Positions 9,001 to 14,182 of a stretch of 26,360 nucleotides of DNA are shown in pieces. The notes under the pieces are model-generated. The model had not been told where the DNA came from, did no database searches, and saw only the letters and a list, made by a program, of their open reading frames with translations. The position numbers and the translations under genes were made by a program. How positions within the stretch are numbered: position 1 is the stretch's first letter; each line of letters begins with the position of its first letter. This DNA is from Chitinophagaceae bacterium UBA2793 (GTDB lineage Bacteria; Bacteroidota; Bacteroidia; Chitinophagales; Chitinophagaceae), in assembly GCA_002352045.1 (NCBI GenBank), contig DEHT01000058.1, positions 1-26,360 of the forward strand. The letters run 5' to 3'.

Positions 9001-9706
9001 AATTGTTGCACCCAAACTTCCTATTTGCCCACAATGGGAGTTAGTAGAGCAACTCGATTTAGAAAAAGATGTAACGGGTATGTACATGAGCGGGCATCCA
9101 TTAGACAACTTTAAGTTTGAATTGCAGCATTACCACATTACCCCTATTGCCGAATTTTTAGAAGTTAAAAATGCGCCGGTAGATGTACAGCGAAACAAAA
9201 GTTTTCGGCTTGCCGGATTGGTAGTTGATGCTCAGCATCGACTCACCAAAACCGGTAAAAATTATGGCGTGCTGGTAATTGAAGACTTTAGTGGCAAAAA
9301 TGATTTCTTTCTTTGGCAGGAAGACTATATTAAATACAACAACTATTTTGAAAAAGGCAGGATTATCATTATTGAAGGTACATTTAAAGAGAAGCGATTT
9401 AAAAAAGAGGAGGTTGAATTTAGTGTTACCAAACTGCACTTACTCGAAACCATCAAACCTTTTCTAACCAAAGAATTGGTTATTAATATTGAATCGGAGT
9501 TTGTTGACCAGGAACTGATTTATTTTTTTGAAGAAAATATAAAAAACAACCCGGGTAAATCTCTCATACGATTTAATATTTACGACGTTCTAACTAATCA
9601 ATCCGTTTCACTCAGTTCGCCTATGGGTTGCTTTATGATGAATGATGATTTGGTTGCTTTTCTAAACGATCATCAATATTTCAATGTAAATGTTGTGAGC
9701 GGTTAA
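6083..9706 (+). CDS. dnaE: DNA polymerase III alpha subunit
   Basis: The product is 1207 aa, slightly longer than the E. coli protein (1160). It is the catalytic subunit of the replicative DNA polymerase. Domains in order: PHP domain (residues 1 to about 280; metal-site residues such as His7, His9, Asp40 and His41 in HLHVHTQYS and SDHGN are kept), C-family polymerase core with GPGRGSAAGS, the catalytic aspartates Asp419 and Asp421 in PDIDTDFDDDGR and the third, Asp601, in KMDFLGL, then a helix-hairpin-helix segment near FGFSGLKGVGEAA and an OB-fold near FRLAGLVVDAQ (about residues 1035-1110). The start is fixed by the conserved MKFSHLHVHT. The next gene on the same strand is trxA, 127 bp downstream, with its own promoter-like sequence. 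The PHP site looks intact, so proofreading or a structural metal role is possible but not shown. Confidence 0.98.
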   Translation: MKFSHLHVHTQYSLLDGAASIKNLYKKAKADGMPALAISDHGNMFGAFEFVKEAYKLKNEDGILPVKPIVGCEFYITQDRTRKTFSKEEKDPRHHQILLAKNEVGYKNLVKLTSLGYIEGMYSKYPRIDKQLIHKYHEGLIATTCCLGALVPQTILKHGEEEGENEFKWWLNIFQDDYYVELQRHGMHEQDKVNEILLKYAKKYNVKVIASNDSHYVDQKDFNAHDILLCINTGEKQSTPAMREFADDDVNIKNKRFAFPNDQFFMKTTAQMSEVFKDLPEAIDNTNEIVDKVQLLNLTKDILLPHFVVPPNFKSQEEYLASITWAGAKKRYQILTPEAEERIQFELSVIEKMGFAGYFLIVSDFIKAGREIGVFVGPGRGSAAGSVVAYCIGITNIDPIKYNLLFERFLNPERKSMPDIDTDFDDDGRQKVIDYVVQKYGKNQVAQIITYGTMAAKSSIADVARVMDLPLPESRELTKMVPEKPGISLKRLLQAPITDDEKQNDKDKSLTEKEQLGAEDIENVKRLREVYNNDPIKGTILKEAEILEGSVRNTGIHAAGIIIAPKDLTELIPVATSKESDLWLTQIEGNSIEEAGVIKMDFLGLKTLSILKTALGLIKQNHGVEISIDEISLEDETTYQLYQRGDTNGTFQFESPGMQKYLRELKPDQFGDLIAMNALYRPGPIAYIPQFIARKHGREEVVYDLPEMKEYLEETYGITVYQEQVMLLSQKLAGFSKGDADVLRKAMGKKQIETLTKMKAQFVKGATAKGHPEDKLNKIWADWEAFAQYAFNKSHSTCYAFVAYQTAYLKAHYPSEYMAAVLNHAGSIDKITFFMEECRRMGIKVLGPDINESHSGFAVNKNGEVRFGFSGLKGVGEAAIDNIVEERSKHGSFTNIFDFAKRVNLRAVNKKSMESLIYGGAFDCFKEYHRAQYFYAPPGDISSLEKILKFGSVFQSQSANATNTLFGDLQMPEIVAPKLPICPQWELVEQLDLEKDVTGMYMSGHPLDNFKFELQHYHITPIAEFLEVKNAPVDVQRNKSFRLAGLVVDAQHRLTKTGKNYGVLVIEDFSGKNDFFLWQEDYIKYNNYFEKGRIIIIEGTFKEKRFKKEEVEFSVTKLHLLETIKPFLTKELVINIESEFVDQELIYFFEENIKNNPGKSLIRFNIYDVLTNQSVSLSSPMGCFMMNDDLVAFLNDHQYFNVNVVSG

Positions 9707-9726
9707 TAGCTGTTTGGCGGGGTTAT

Positions 9727-9758
9727 CTTTCCACACTGACAATTATATATGTGGATAT
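9727..9758. promoter_or_regulatory. TCCACA / TGTGGA inverted repeat upstream of trxA
   Basis: TCCACA (9730-9735) and TGTGGA (9750-9755) form an inverted repeat whose arm centres are 20 bp apart, about two helical turns. Each arm extends to a near-match of a DnaA box (CTTTCCACA and, in reverse, ATATCCACA). It lies just upstream of the trxA promoter. A binding site is plausible; the binding protein is not known. Confidence 0.35.
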
Positions 9759-9769
9759 GTCATTCTGCC

Positions 9770-9796
9770 TTGTTTTAAAATATGGTTCTAAATTTG
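9770..9796 (+). promoter_or_regulatory. Bacteroidota-type promoter of trxA
   Basis: TTG (9770-9772) followed after 16 nt by TAAATTTG (9789-9796) fits the Bacteroidota consensus TTG-N17-23-TAnnTTTG, with a spacer one base short. The -7 box lies 37 bp before the trxA start codon. Confidence 0.6.
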
Positions 9797-9833
9797 TTCA
9801 CCTTTCATCACTTAAAAACTAAAATTTTATAAT

Positions 9834-10151
9834 ATGGCACTTGAATTTACAGACGCAAACTTCAAAGCAGAAGTATTAGAATCCGATAAACTTTCTGTAG
9901 TAGATTTTTGGGCAGAATGGTGTGGCCCTTGCCGTGCTATTGGCCCCGTTATTGAAGAGTTGAGCAAAGAATATGATGGCTCAGTAAAAGTAGGAAAAGT
10001 GAATGTGGATCACAATCCCGAAATTTCTATGAACTATGGTATTACCAGCATTCCTGCAATCTTATTTCTAAAAAACGGGCAGGTGGTTGATAAATTAGTG
10101 GGGGCTCAACCCAAAGCCAATTTTGTGAAAAAAATTGAAGCACATAAATAG
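9834..10151 (+). CDS. trxA: Thioredoxin
   Basis: The product is 105 aa, the full length of a single-domain thioredoxin. The redox-active site WCGPC covers residues 29-33 (Cys30, Cys33) inside the conserved FWAEWCGPC, and the cis-proline is Pro74 in TSIPA. There is no signal peptide, so it acts in the cytoplasm as a general disulfide reductase, feeding electrons to enzymes such as ribonucleotide reductase and methionine sulfoxide reductase. It follows dnaE on the same strand, with a good promoter in front and a strong terminator behind, so it is probably transcribed at least partly on its own. Confidence 0.97.
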   Translation: MALEFTDANFKAEVLESDKLSVVDFWAEWCGPCRAIGPVIEELSKEYDGSVKVGKVNVDHNPEISMNYGITSIPAILFLKNGQVVDKLVGAQPKANFVKKIEAHK

Positions 10152-10172
10152 AAATACTTTTTGTAGTGTTAT

Positions 10173-10204
10173 AAAAAAAGTCGGGTTTTACCCCGACTTT
10201 TTTT
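10173..10204 (+). terminator. Rho-independent terminator after trxA
   Basis: A7-GTCGGG (10173-10185) pairs with CCCGAC-T7 (10192-10204) around a 6-nt loop. The symmetric A and T runs mean it could also stop transcription arriving from the minus-strand gene on the right. Confidence 0.9.
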
Positions 10205-10317
10205 ATTCCTCCAAAGTTCAACTACAATGAAACAATTCTAAAAATTTAAACAAACAATGTTGAACGATGCTTTCACTCCCCAATGGCTATAAATAAGATA
10301 TAGTTTACAAATGAGCA

Positions 10318-10506
10318 TTAAGTAGTTTTCTTCTTTTTATTTTCTGCCTTTACTGTTCTACCATCTTCCATTTCTTTTAGCACTGCTGCATTTGTTGTAA
10401 AAATACTTTTCTTATACGCTCCTGCAATTGTATTGCAATAACTTTCATTGCAGGATGTGTATAGATAAAAAGTATTTTTTTCTTTAAACTTTAAAGTGCA
10501 GTTCAT
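10318..10506 (-). CDS. Possible 62-aa protein downstream of the azurin gene
   Basis: The ATG at 10506 opens a 62-codon frame ending in a lysine-rich tail (VKAENKKKKTT). A TTG at 10518 would add four residues. The middle contains three Cys residues within about 20 positions (NCTL, TSCNESYC). There is no signal peptide or membrane segment and I do not recognise a family. It begins 21 bp after the azurin-like gene on the same strand, so it could be co-transcribed. Codon choice does not look odd for this genome, but the frame is short and could be chance. An alternative is that 10205-10527 is an untranslated spacer. Confidence 0.4.
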   Translation of the reverse strand: MNCTLKFKEKNTFYLYTSCNESYCNTIAGAYKKSIFTTNAAVLKEMEDGRTVKAENKKKKTT

Positions 10507-10527
10507 CAATAAGACCAATAACTTCAG

Positions 10528-11055
10528 TTATTGTACTATTAATACACCCTTCATAATTCCATAATGACCCGGAAAACTGCATATATAATCGTACTTACCG
10601 GCAGCAGGTGCATCAAAACTTATGGTATCAGATTCGCCGGGACCCACCATTTTAGTATGTGCAATTACTTTGTCGCTTTCAGATGCAGGAATATATTCAA
10701 CATCCTTTGCTGCAATGGCCTTTTCGGCATAAGCAGCCACATCGGTGCCTGATTTTAACAATACAAAATTGTGCGCCATTGCTTCTTTTGGAAGCTTCCC
10801 TACATTTTTAATATGAATGGTAATTTTTTGCCCTGCTTTAGCAGTAATTTCATTCACATTGTATTTCATTTGATCATCGCCTTCAATATGAACAGTTACG
10901 GTACTATCGGTAGTTACAATTGGTCCCACCGGTTCTTCTACCATGCTCGTAGGTTGTTCTGTAACAGGTTGTTCTTTAGTTTCATTACCACCACAAGAAA
11001 TTAAAGCCGTAGCACTTACAATGGCCACCGCACAAATAATGCTAATTTTTTTCAT
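10528..11055 (-). CDS. Azurin/plastocyanin-type copper lipoprotein
   Basis: The product is 175 aa. A lipoprotein signal ends in LISC with the lipid-bearing Cys21, followed by a flexible Glu/Pro/Thr-rich stretch to about residue 48 and then a cupredoxin domain. All type-1 copper ligands of azurin are present: His95 in AMAHNFVLL (compare azurin's MGHNW), Cys159, His164 and Met168 in CSFPGHYGIMKG, with azurin's exact Cys-X4-His-X3-Met spacing. The family carries single electrons between membrane complexes and periplasmic reductases or oxidases. Here it should be tethered to a membrane facing the periplasm. A TAAATTTG box and an FNR-like palindrome lie upstream, which suggests oxygen- or nitrogen-oxide-dependent control. 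The redox partner is not visible in this window. Confidence 0.93.
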   Translation of the reverse strand: MKKISIICAVAIVSATALISCGGNETKEQPVTEQPTSMVEEPVGPIVTTDSTVTVHIEGDDQMKYNVNEITAKAGQKITIHIKNVGKLPKEAMAHNFVLLKSGTDVAAYAEKAIAAKDVEYIPASESDKVIAHTKMVGPGESDTISFDAPAAGKYDYICSFPGHYGIMKGVLIVQ

Positions 11056-11075
11056 TCTGTAAATTTTTATTGCTG

Positions 11076-11083
11076 CAAATTTA
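11076..11083 (-). promoter_or_regulatory. -7 promoter element of the azurin-like gene
   Basis: TAAATTTG on the minus strand is a perfect match to TAnnTTTG, 21 bp before the start codon. No TTG is seen at the -33 position. Instead the palindrome at 11102-11123 occupies that place, as in activator-dependent promoters. Confidence 0.55.
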
Positions 11084-11101
11084 TACCAGTACCATGGGTT
11101 A

Positions 11102-11123
11102 AAAACTGATTTGAATCAGTTTT
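11102..11123. promoter_or_regulatory. Crp/Fnr-like palindrome upstream of the azurin-like gene
   Basis: Arms AAAACTGATT and AATCAGTTTT are perfectly complementary around a 2-nt centre. The core is TGAT-N4-ATCA, the half-site arrangement of FNR/Anr boxes (TTGAT-N4-ATCAA). The centre (11112.5) falls about 41 bp upstream of the transcription start predicted from the -7 box, the classical class II activator position. The alternative reading is a weak hairpin terminator for the small gene at 11208-11498, since four T follow one arm. Confidence 0.5.
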
Positions 11124-11207
11124 CATGTCTATTAATTGTAAAAAATAAATTATTACATCCATAAAATTATTAGCATCAGAAAACGAATGAATGAGATGTT
11201 TCAAATT

Positions 11208-11498
11208 TTACTTCAATACAGGCATACTAAACCCTGAAACATTGGGTTTAAAACACGGCATATTAAATGAAGGAATGTTGGGAACCAAACAGGGCATATT
11301 ATCCAATGGCAGAATCTTAATGCTATAGTCGGCTTTTAACTTTGTGTAATTATGATATGTAAATTGATATTCTTTTTTCCCTGGCTGGTTTTTTTGTTGT
11401 ATCAATTCACTTAAAGATTTAAATGCCAAATCTTTTTTTTGCTGAGCATTAGAGTTTAATGATAACATTAAAATAAAAAGCAGAAAAATCGTTTTCAT
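11208..11498 (-). CDS. Small secreted protein with NMPC repeat tail
   Basis: The product is 96 aa with a signal peptide (residues 1-18, cut near SNA|Q). Residues 19-65 are mostly polar. The C-terminus is a repeat with a 12-residue period: NMPCLVPNIPSF (67-78), NMPCFKPNVSGF (79-90) and a cut copy SMPVLK (91-96). Each full copy carries one Cys, Cys70 and Cys82. It lies 19 bp after the nucleoside transporter gene on the same strand, so the two are probably co-transcribed. I know of no assigned function. The Cys-Pro repeat could bind a metal, form disulfides or be an extended adhesive stretch, but nothing here decides between these. Confidence 0.75.
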   Translation of the reverse strand: MKTIFLLFILMLSLNSNAQQKKDLAFKSLSELIQQKNQPGKKEYQFTYHNYTKLKADYSIKILPLDNMPCLVPNIPSFNMPCFKPNVSGFSMPVLK

Positions 11499-11517
11499 TT
11501 ATTTACATTTTATATGT

Positions 11518-12774
11518 TTATTGAGTATGTTGCTCCAGTTCTTTTGGATTGTGTTTATGTTTAAACAAAACAAAAAACAGAATGGCTACAATAAGTGCAT
11601 ATATGGCAAAAGACAGCCAAATTTCACTCCACATTTTATTGCCATTTGCATCTGTAAAATATGCCTGAATTGCATAACCACTTACCAGGCTTCCTAAAAT
11701 AGCACCAACTCCATTGGTCATCATCATAAACAGGCCTTGAGCAGAGGAGCGTATTCTATTATCCGTTGAAGTTTCAATAAACAATGAGCCGGAAATATTA
11801 AAAAAGTCAAAAGCCATTCCATAAACAATACAAGATAGAATAATCATCCACAAACCACCTGCGGGGTCGCCATAAGCAAACAAACCAAACCTAAGTACCC
11901 ATGCCAGCATACTGAAAAGCATTACATACTTTATTCCAAACTTTCGTAAAAAGAAAGGGATGGCTAAAATAAAAAGTGTTTCAGAAATTTGAGAAATAGA
12001 CATAATGATGGTCGAATACTTCACTACAAATGATTCGGCATATTCAGGCATTTTTTCAAAGTCCGAAAGAAAAGTATCGCCATACATATTGGTTAATTGC
12101 AAAGCAGCACCCAGTAACATTGAAAAGAAAAAGAACAATGCCATTTTATAATTACCTAACAATTTAAAAGCATTTAAACCCATCATTTCAATAAAGGAAG
12201 CTCCTTTTGATGTAAGGTTTTGAGGCGGGCATTTGGGAAGTGTAAATGAATACAGGCCCAGTATAAATGCTACTGTAGAGGCAATATAAAATTGATTGGC
12301 AGAAGCCTTATTGCCGGTAAGGCTTGTTACCCACATGGCAGCTATAAATCCAATAGTACCCCACACTCTAATGGGTGGAAAATCTTTTACAACATCGTAG
12401 CTGCTATTTTTGAGAATAGTATAGGCTATTGAATTAGACAAAGAAATGGTAGGCATATAAAAGCACATTGCTACAAACATTACTGCCAAAAAAGTATCTG
12501 GATTTTCAACCTGCGGTAATGAGATCAGCGCAGCAGCATAGCCAATATGCAGTATACCATACAGCCTTTCGGCATTCACCCATCTATCGGCAATAATACC
12601 TGTAAGCGCTGGCATAAAAAGCGATGCAAAACCCAGCGTGGAGAACACAGCGCCAAATTCGGCACCACCCCATTTTTTATTTTGAAACCAATAAACACCA
12701 ATGGTAATTAACCATGCACCCCACACAAAAAACTGTAAAAAACTCATTAAGGTAAGCCTGAACTTGATACTCAT
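11518..12774 (-). CDS. Nucleoside transporter of the NupG type (MFS, Nuc_H_symport)
   Basis: The product is 418 aa, the usual length of the nucleoside:H+ symporter family. The N-terminus MSIKFRLTLMSFLQFFVWGAWL is close to the conserved start of NupG/XapB-like proteins, and twelve hydrophobic segments can be counted through the protein. A hydrophilic loop with KCPPQNL sits near the middle, between the two six-helix halves. The family imports nucleosides across the inner membrane with protons. Bacteroidota have several paralogues whose substrates are often untested, so the substrate here is inferred. The gene is divergent from mqnE and is followed closely by the small secreted protein gene. Confidence 0.88.
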   Translation of the reverse strand: MSIKFRLTLMSFLQFFVWGAWLITIGVYWFQNKKWGGAEFGAVFSTLGFASLFMPALTGIIADRWVNAERLYGILHIGYAAALISLPQVENPDTFLAVMFVAMCFYMPTISLSNSIAYTILKNSSYDVVKDFPPIRVWGTIGFIAAMWVTSLTGNKASANQFYIASTVAFILGLYSFTLPKCPPQNLTSKGASFIEMMGLNAFKLLGNYKMALFFFFSMLLGAALQLTNMYGDTFLSDFEKMPEYAESFVVKYSTIIMSISQISETLFILAIPFFLRKFGIKYVMLFSMLAWVLRFGLFAYGDPAGGLWMIILSCIVYGMAFDFFNISGSLFIETSTDNRIRSSAQGLFMMMTNGVGAILGSLVSGYAIQAYFTDANGNKMWSEIWLSFAIYALIVAILFFVLFKHKHNPKELEQHTQ

Positions 12775-12896
12775 ACTTGTATAATTAAAATCAATTTATT
12801 CATCGTAAGATATTAATTTATTTGATACAAAAATTACTAGCATCTTTTCTCTTAAAGCGAACTTAAAAAAATATGCTGCCACAAAACGAATCGGCT

Positions 12897-12904
12897 TAAA
12901 TTTG
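12897..12904 (+). promoter_or_regulatory. -7 promoter element of mqnE
   Basis: TAAATTTG is a perfect match to TAnnTTTG, 16 bp before the mqnE start codon. It implies a very short 5' leader. No clear TTG is seen at the -33 position. Confidence 0.45.
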
Positions 12905-12920
12905 CAAAAATTATTACAGA

Positions 12921-14069
12921 ATGAGCAGTGCTATTGATACCATCATTAACTCCACTACCGATACCGCCCTTAAAGCTATTGCCAAAAAAGTAAAAGACGG
13001 AACTCGCATTAGCAATGAAGACGGTTTGTTATTATTTGAAATCGGATCGCTTTCTTTTGTAGGTACACTGGCCAATTTTATAAGAGAAAAATTACATGGC
13101 AACAAAACCTTTTTCAACCGAAACTTTCATATTGAACCAACCAATGTATGTGTGTTTAGTTGCGCCTTTTGCTCCTACTCCAGGTTATATGCACATAAAG
13201 AAGAAGGCTGGGAACTTAGCATCAGCCAAATGCTTGACATTGTAAAAAGCTATGATAACAAACCGGTAACAGAAGTGCATATTGTAGGAGGTGTTCATCC
13301 AAAAATGAACATGGCTTATTTTAAAGAATTGCTTCAAAAAATAAGTTCACATCGCCCCGATTTGCATATCAAAGCCTTTACGGCAGTTGAATTAGATTAT
13401 ATGTTTCGCAAAGCGAAATTAACCGTAGAAGAAGGTATGTTGCAATTAAAGGAAGCAGGCTTACAATCATTACCCGGTGGAGGTGCCGAAATTTTTCATC
13501 CGGAAATTAGAGAAAAAATTGCAGGTGATAAAGTGGATGCCGAAGGATGGTTAAAAATTCATGAAACAGCTCATCATTTAGGAATGCATAGCAATGCAAC
13601 CATGCTGTATGGCCATATAGAAAGTTATGAGCATCGTATAGATCACATGCACAGGCTGCGTGAACTGCAAGATAAAACCAGTGGCTTCAATACTTTTATC
13701 CCACTTAAATTTAGAAACGCCAACAACGATATGAGTCATGTACCTGAAAGTTCCATTACAGAAGACATGAGACTTTATGCCATTGCACGTATTTATTTAG
13801 ACAACTTCCCACATTTGAAAGCCTATTGGCCAATGCTGGGCAGACACAATGCTCAGCTATCACTTGCATTTGGCGTAAATGATATTGATGGAACCATCGA
13901 CGATTCTACAAAAATATATTCAATGGCAGGTAGCGAAGAGCAAACCCCTACCATGACTACAGAAGAACTGGTAACGCTTATTAACCAGGTAAAACGTAAA
14001 CCTGTAGAAAGAGATACTTTGTATAATGTAATTAAAGATTACTCATCAAATGTATTAAGCGAAGTTTAA
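12921..14069 (+). CDS. mqnE: Aminodeoxyfutalosine synthase (radical SAM)
   Basis: The product is 382 aa. The radical SAM cluster motif CVFSCAFC gives Cys77, Cys81 and Cys84 (CX3CX2C), with VGGVHPK for SAM binding and LPGGGAEIFHPEIR downstream. The segment HSNATMLYGHIE and the following RELQDKTSGFNTFIPL are typical of MqnE and distinguish it from MqnC and from the F420 enzymes CofG and CofH. The enzyme joins 3-[(1-carboxyvinyl)oxy]benzoate with SAM to make aminodeoxyfutalosine, the second step of the futalosine route to menaquinone. Other mqn genes are not in this window, so the pathway is scattered or lies elsewhere. It is divergent from the NupG-like transporter and ends at a shared bidirectional terminator. 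Confidence 0.93.
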   Translation: MSSAIDTIINSTTDTALKAIAKKVKDGTRISNEDGLLLFEIGSLSFVGTLANFIREKLHGNKTFFNRNFHIEPTNVCVFSCAFCSYSRLYAHKEEGWELSISQMLDIVKSYDNKPVTEVHIVGGVHPKMNMAYFKELLQKISSHRPDLHIKAFTAVELDYMFRKAKLTVEEGMLQLKEAGLQSLPGGGAEIFHPEIREKIAGDKVDAEGWLKIHETAHHLGMHSNATMLYGHIESYEHRIDHMHRLRELQDKTSGFNTFIPLKFRNANNDMSHVPESSITEDMRLYAIARIYLDNFPHLKAYWPMLGRHNAQLSLAFGVNDIDGTIDDSTKIYSMAGSEEQTPTMTTEELVTLINQVKRKPVERDTLYNVIKDYSSNVLSEV

Positions 14070-14117
14070 TCTATCTAAACTTTTTAAGGATAATCAAACA
14101 AAAAAGAGAACACATAG

Positions 14118-14157
14118 AAAAAGAGAAGCCCTCCAATTTTGGAGGGCTTCTCTTTTT
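14118..14157. terminator. Bidirectional terminator between mqnE and the M16 peptidase gene
   Basis: A 17-bp perfect stem pairs AAAAAGAGAAGCCCTCC (14118-14134) with GGAGGGCTTCTCTTTTT (14141-14157) around a 6-nt loop. The A and T flanks are symmetric, so it serves both convergent genes. Confidence 0.95.
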
Positions 14158-14182
14158 AAGTTTGCAATATTTATTGAATAAG

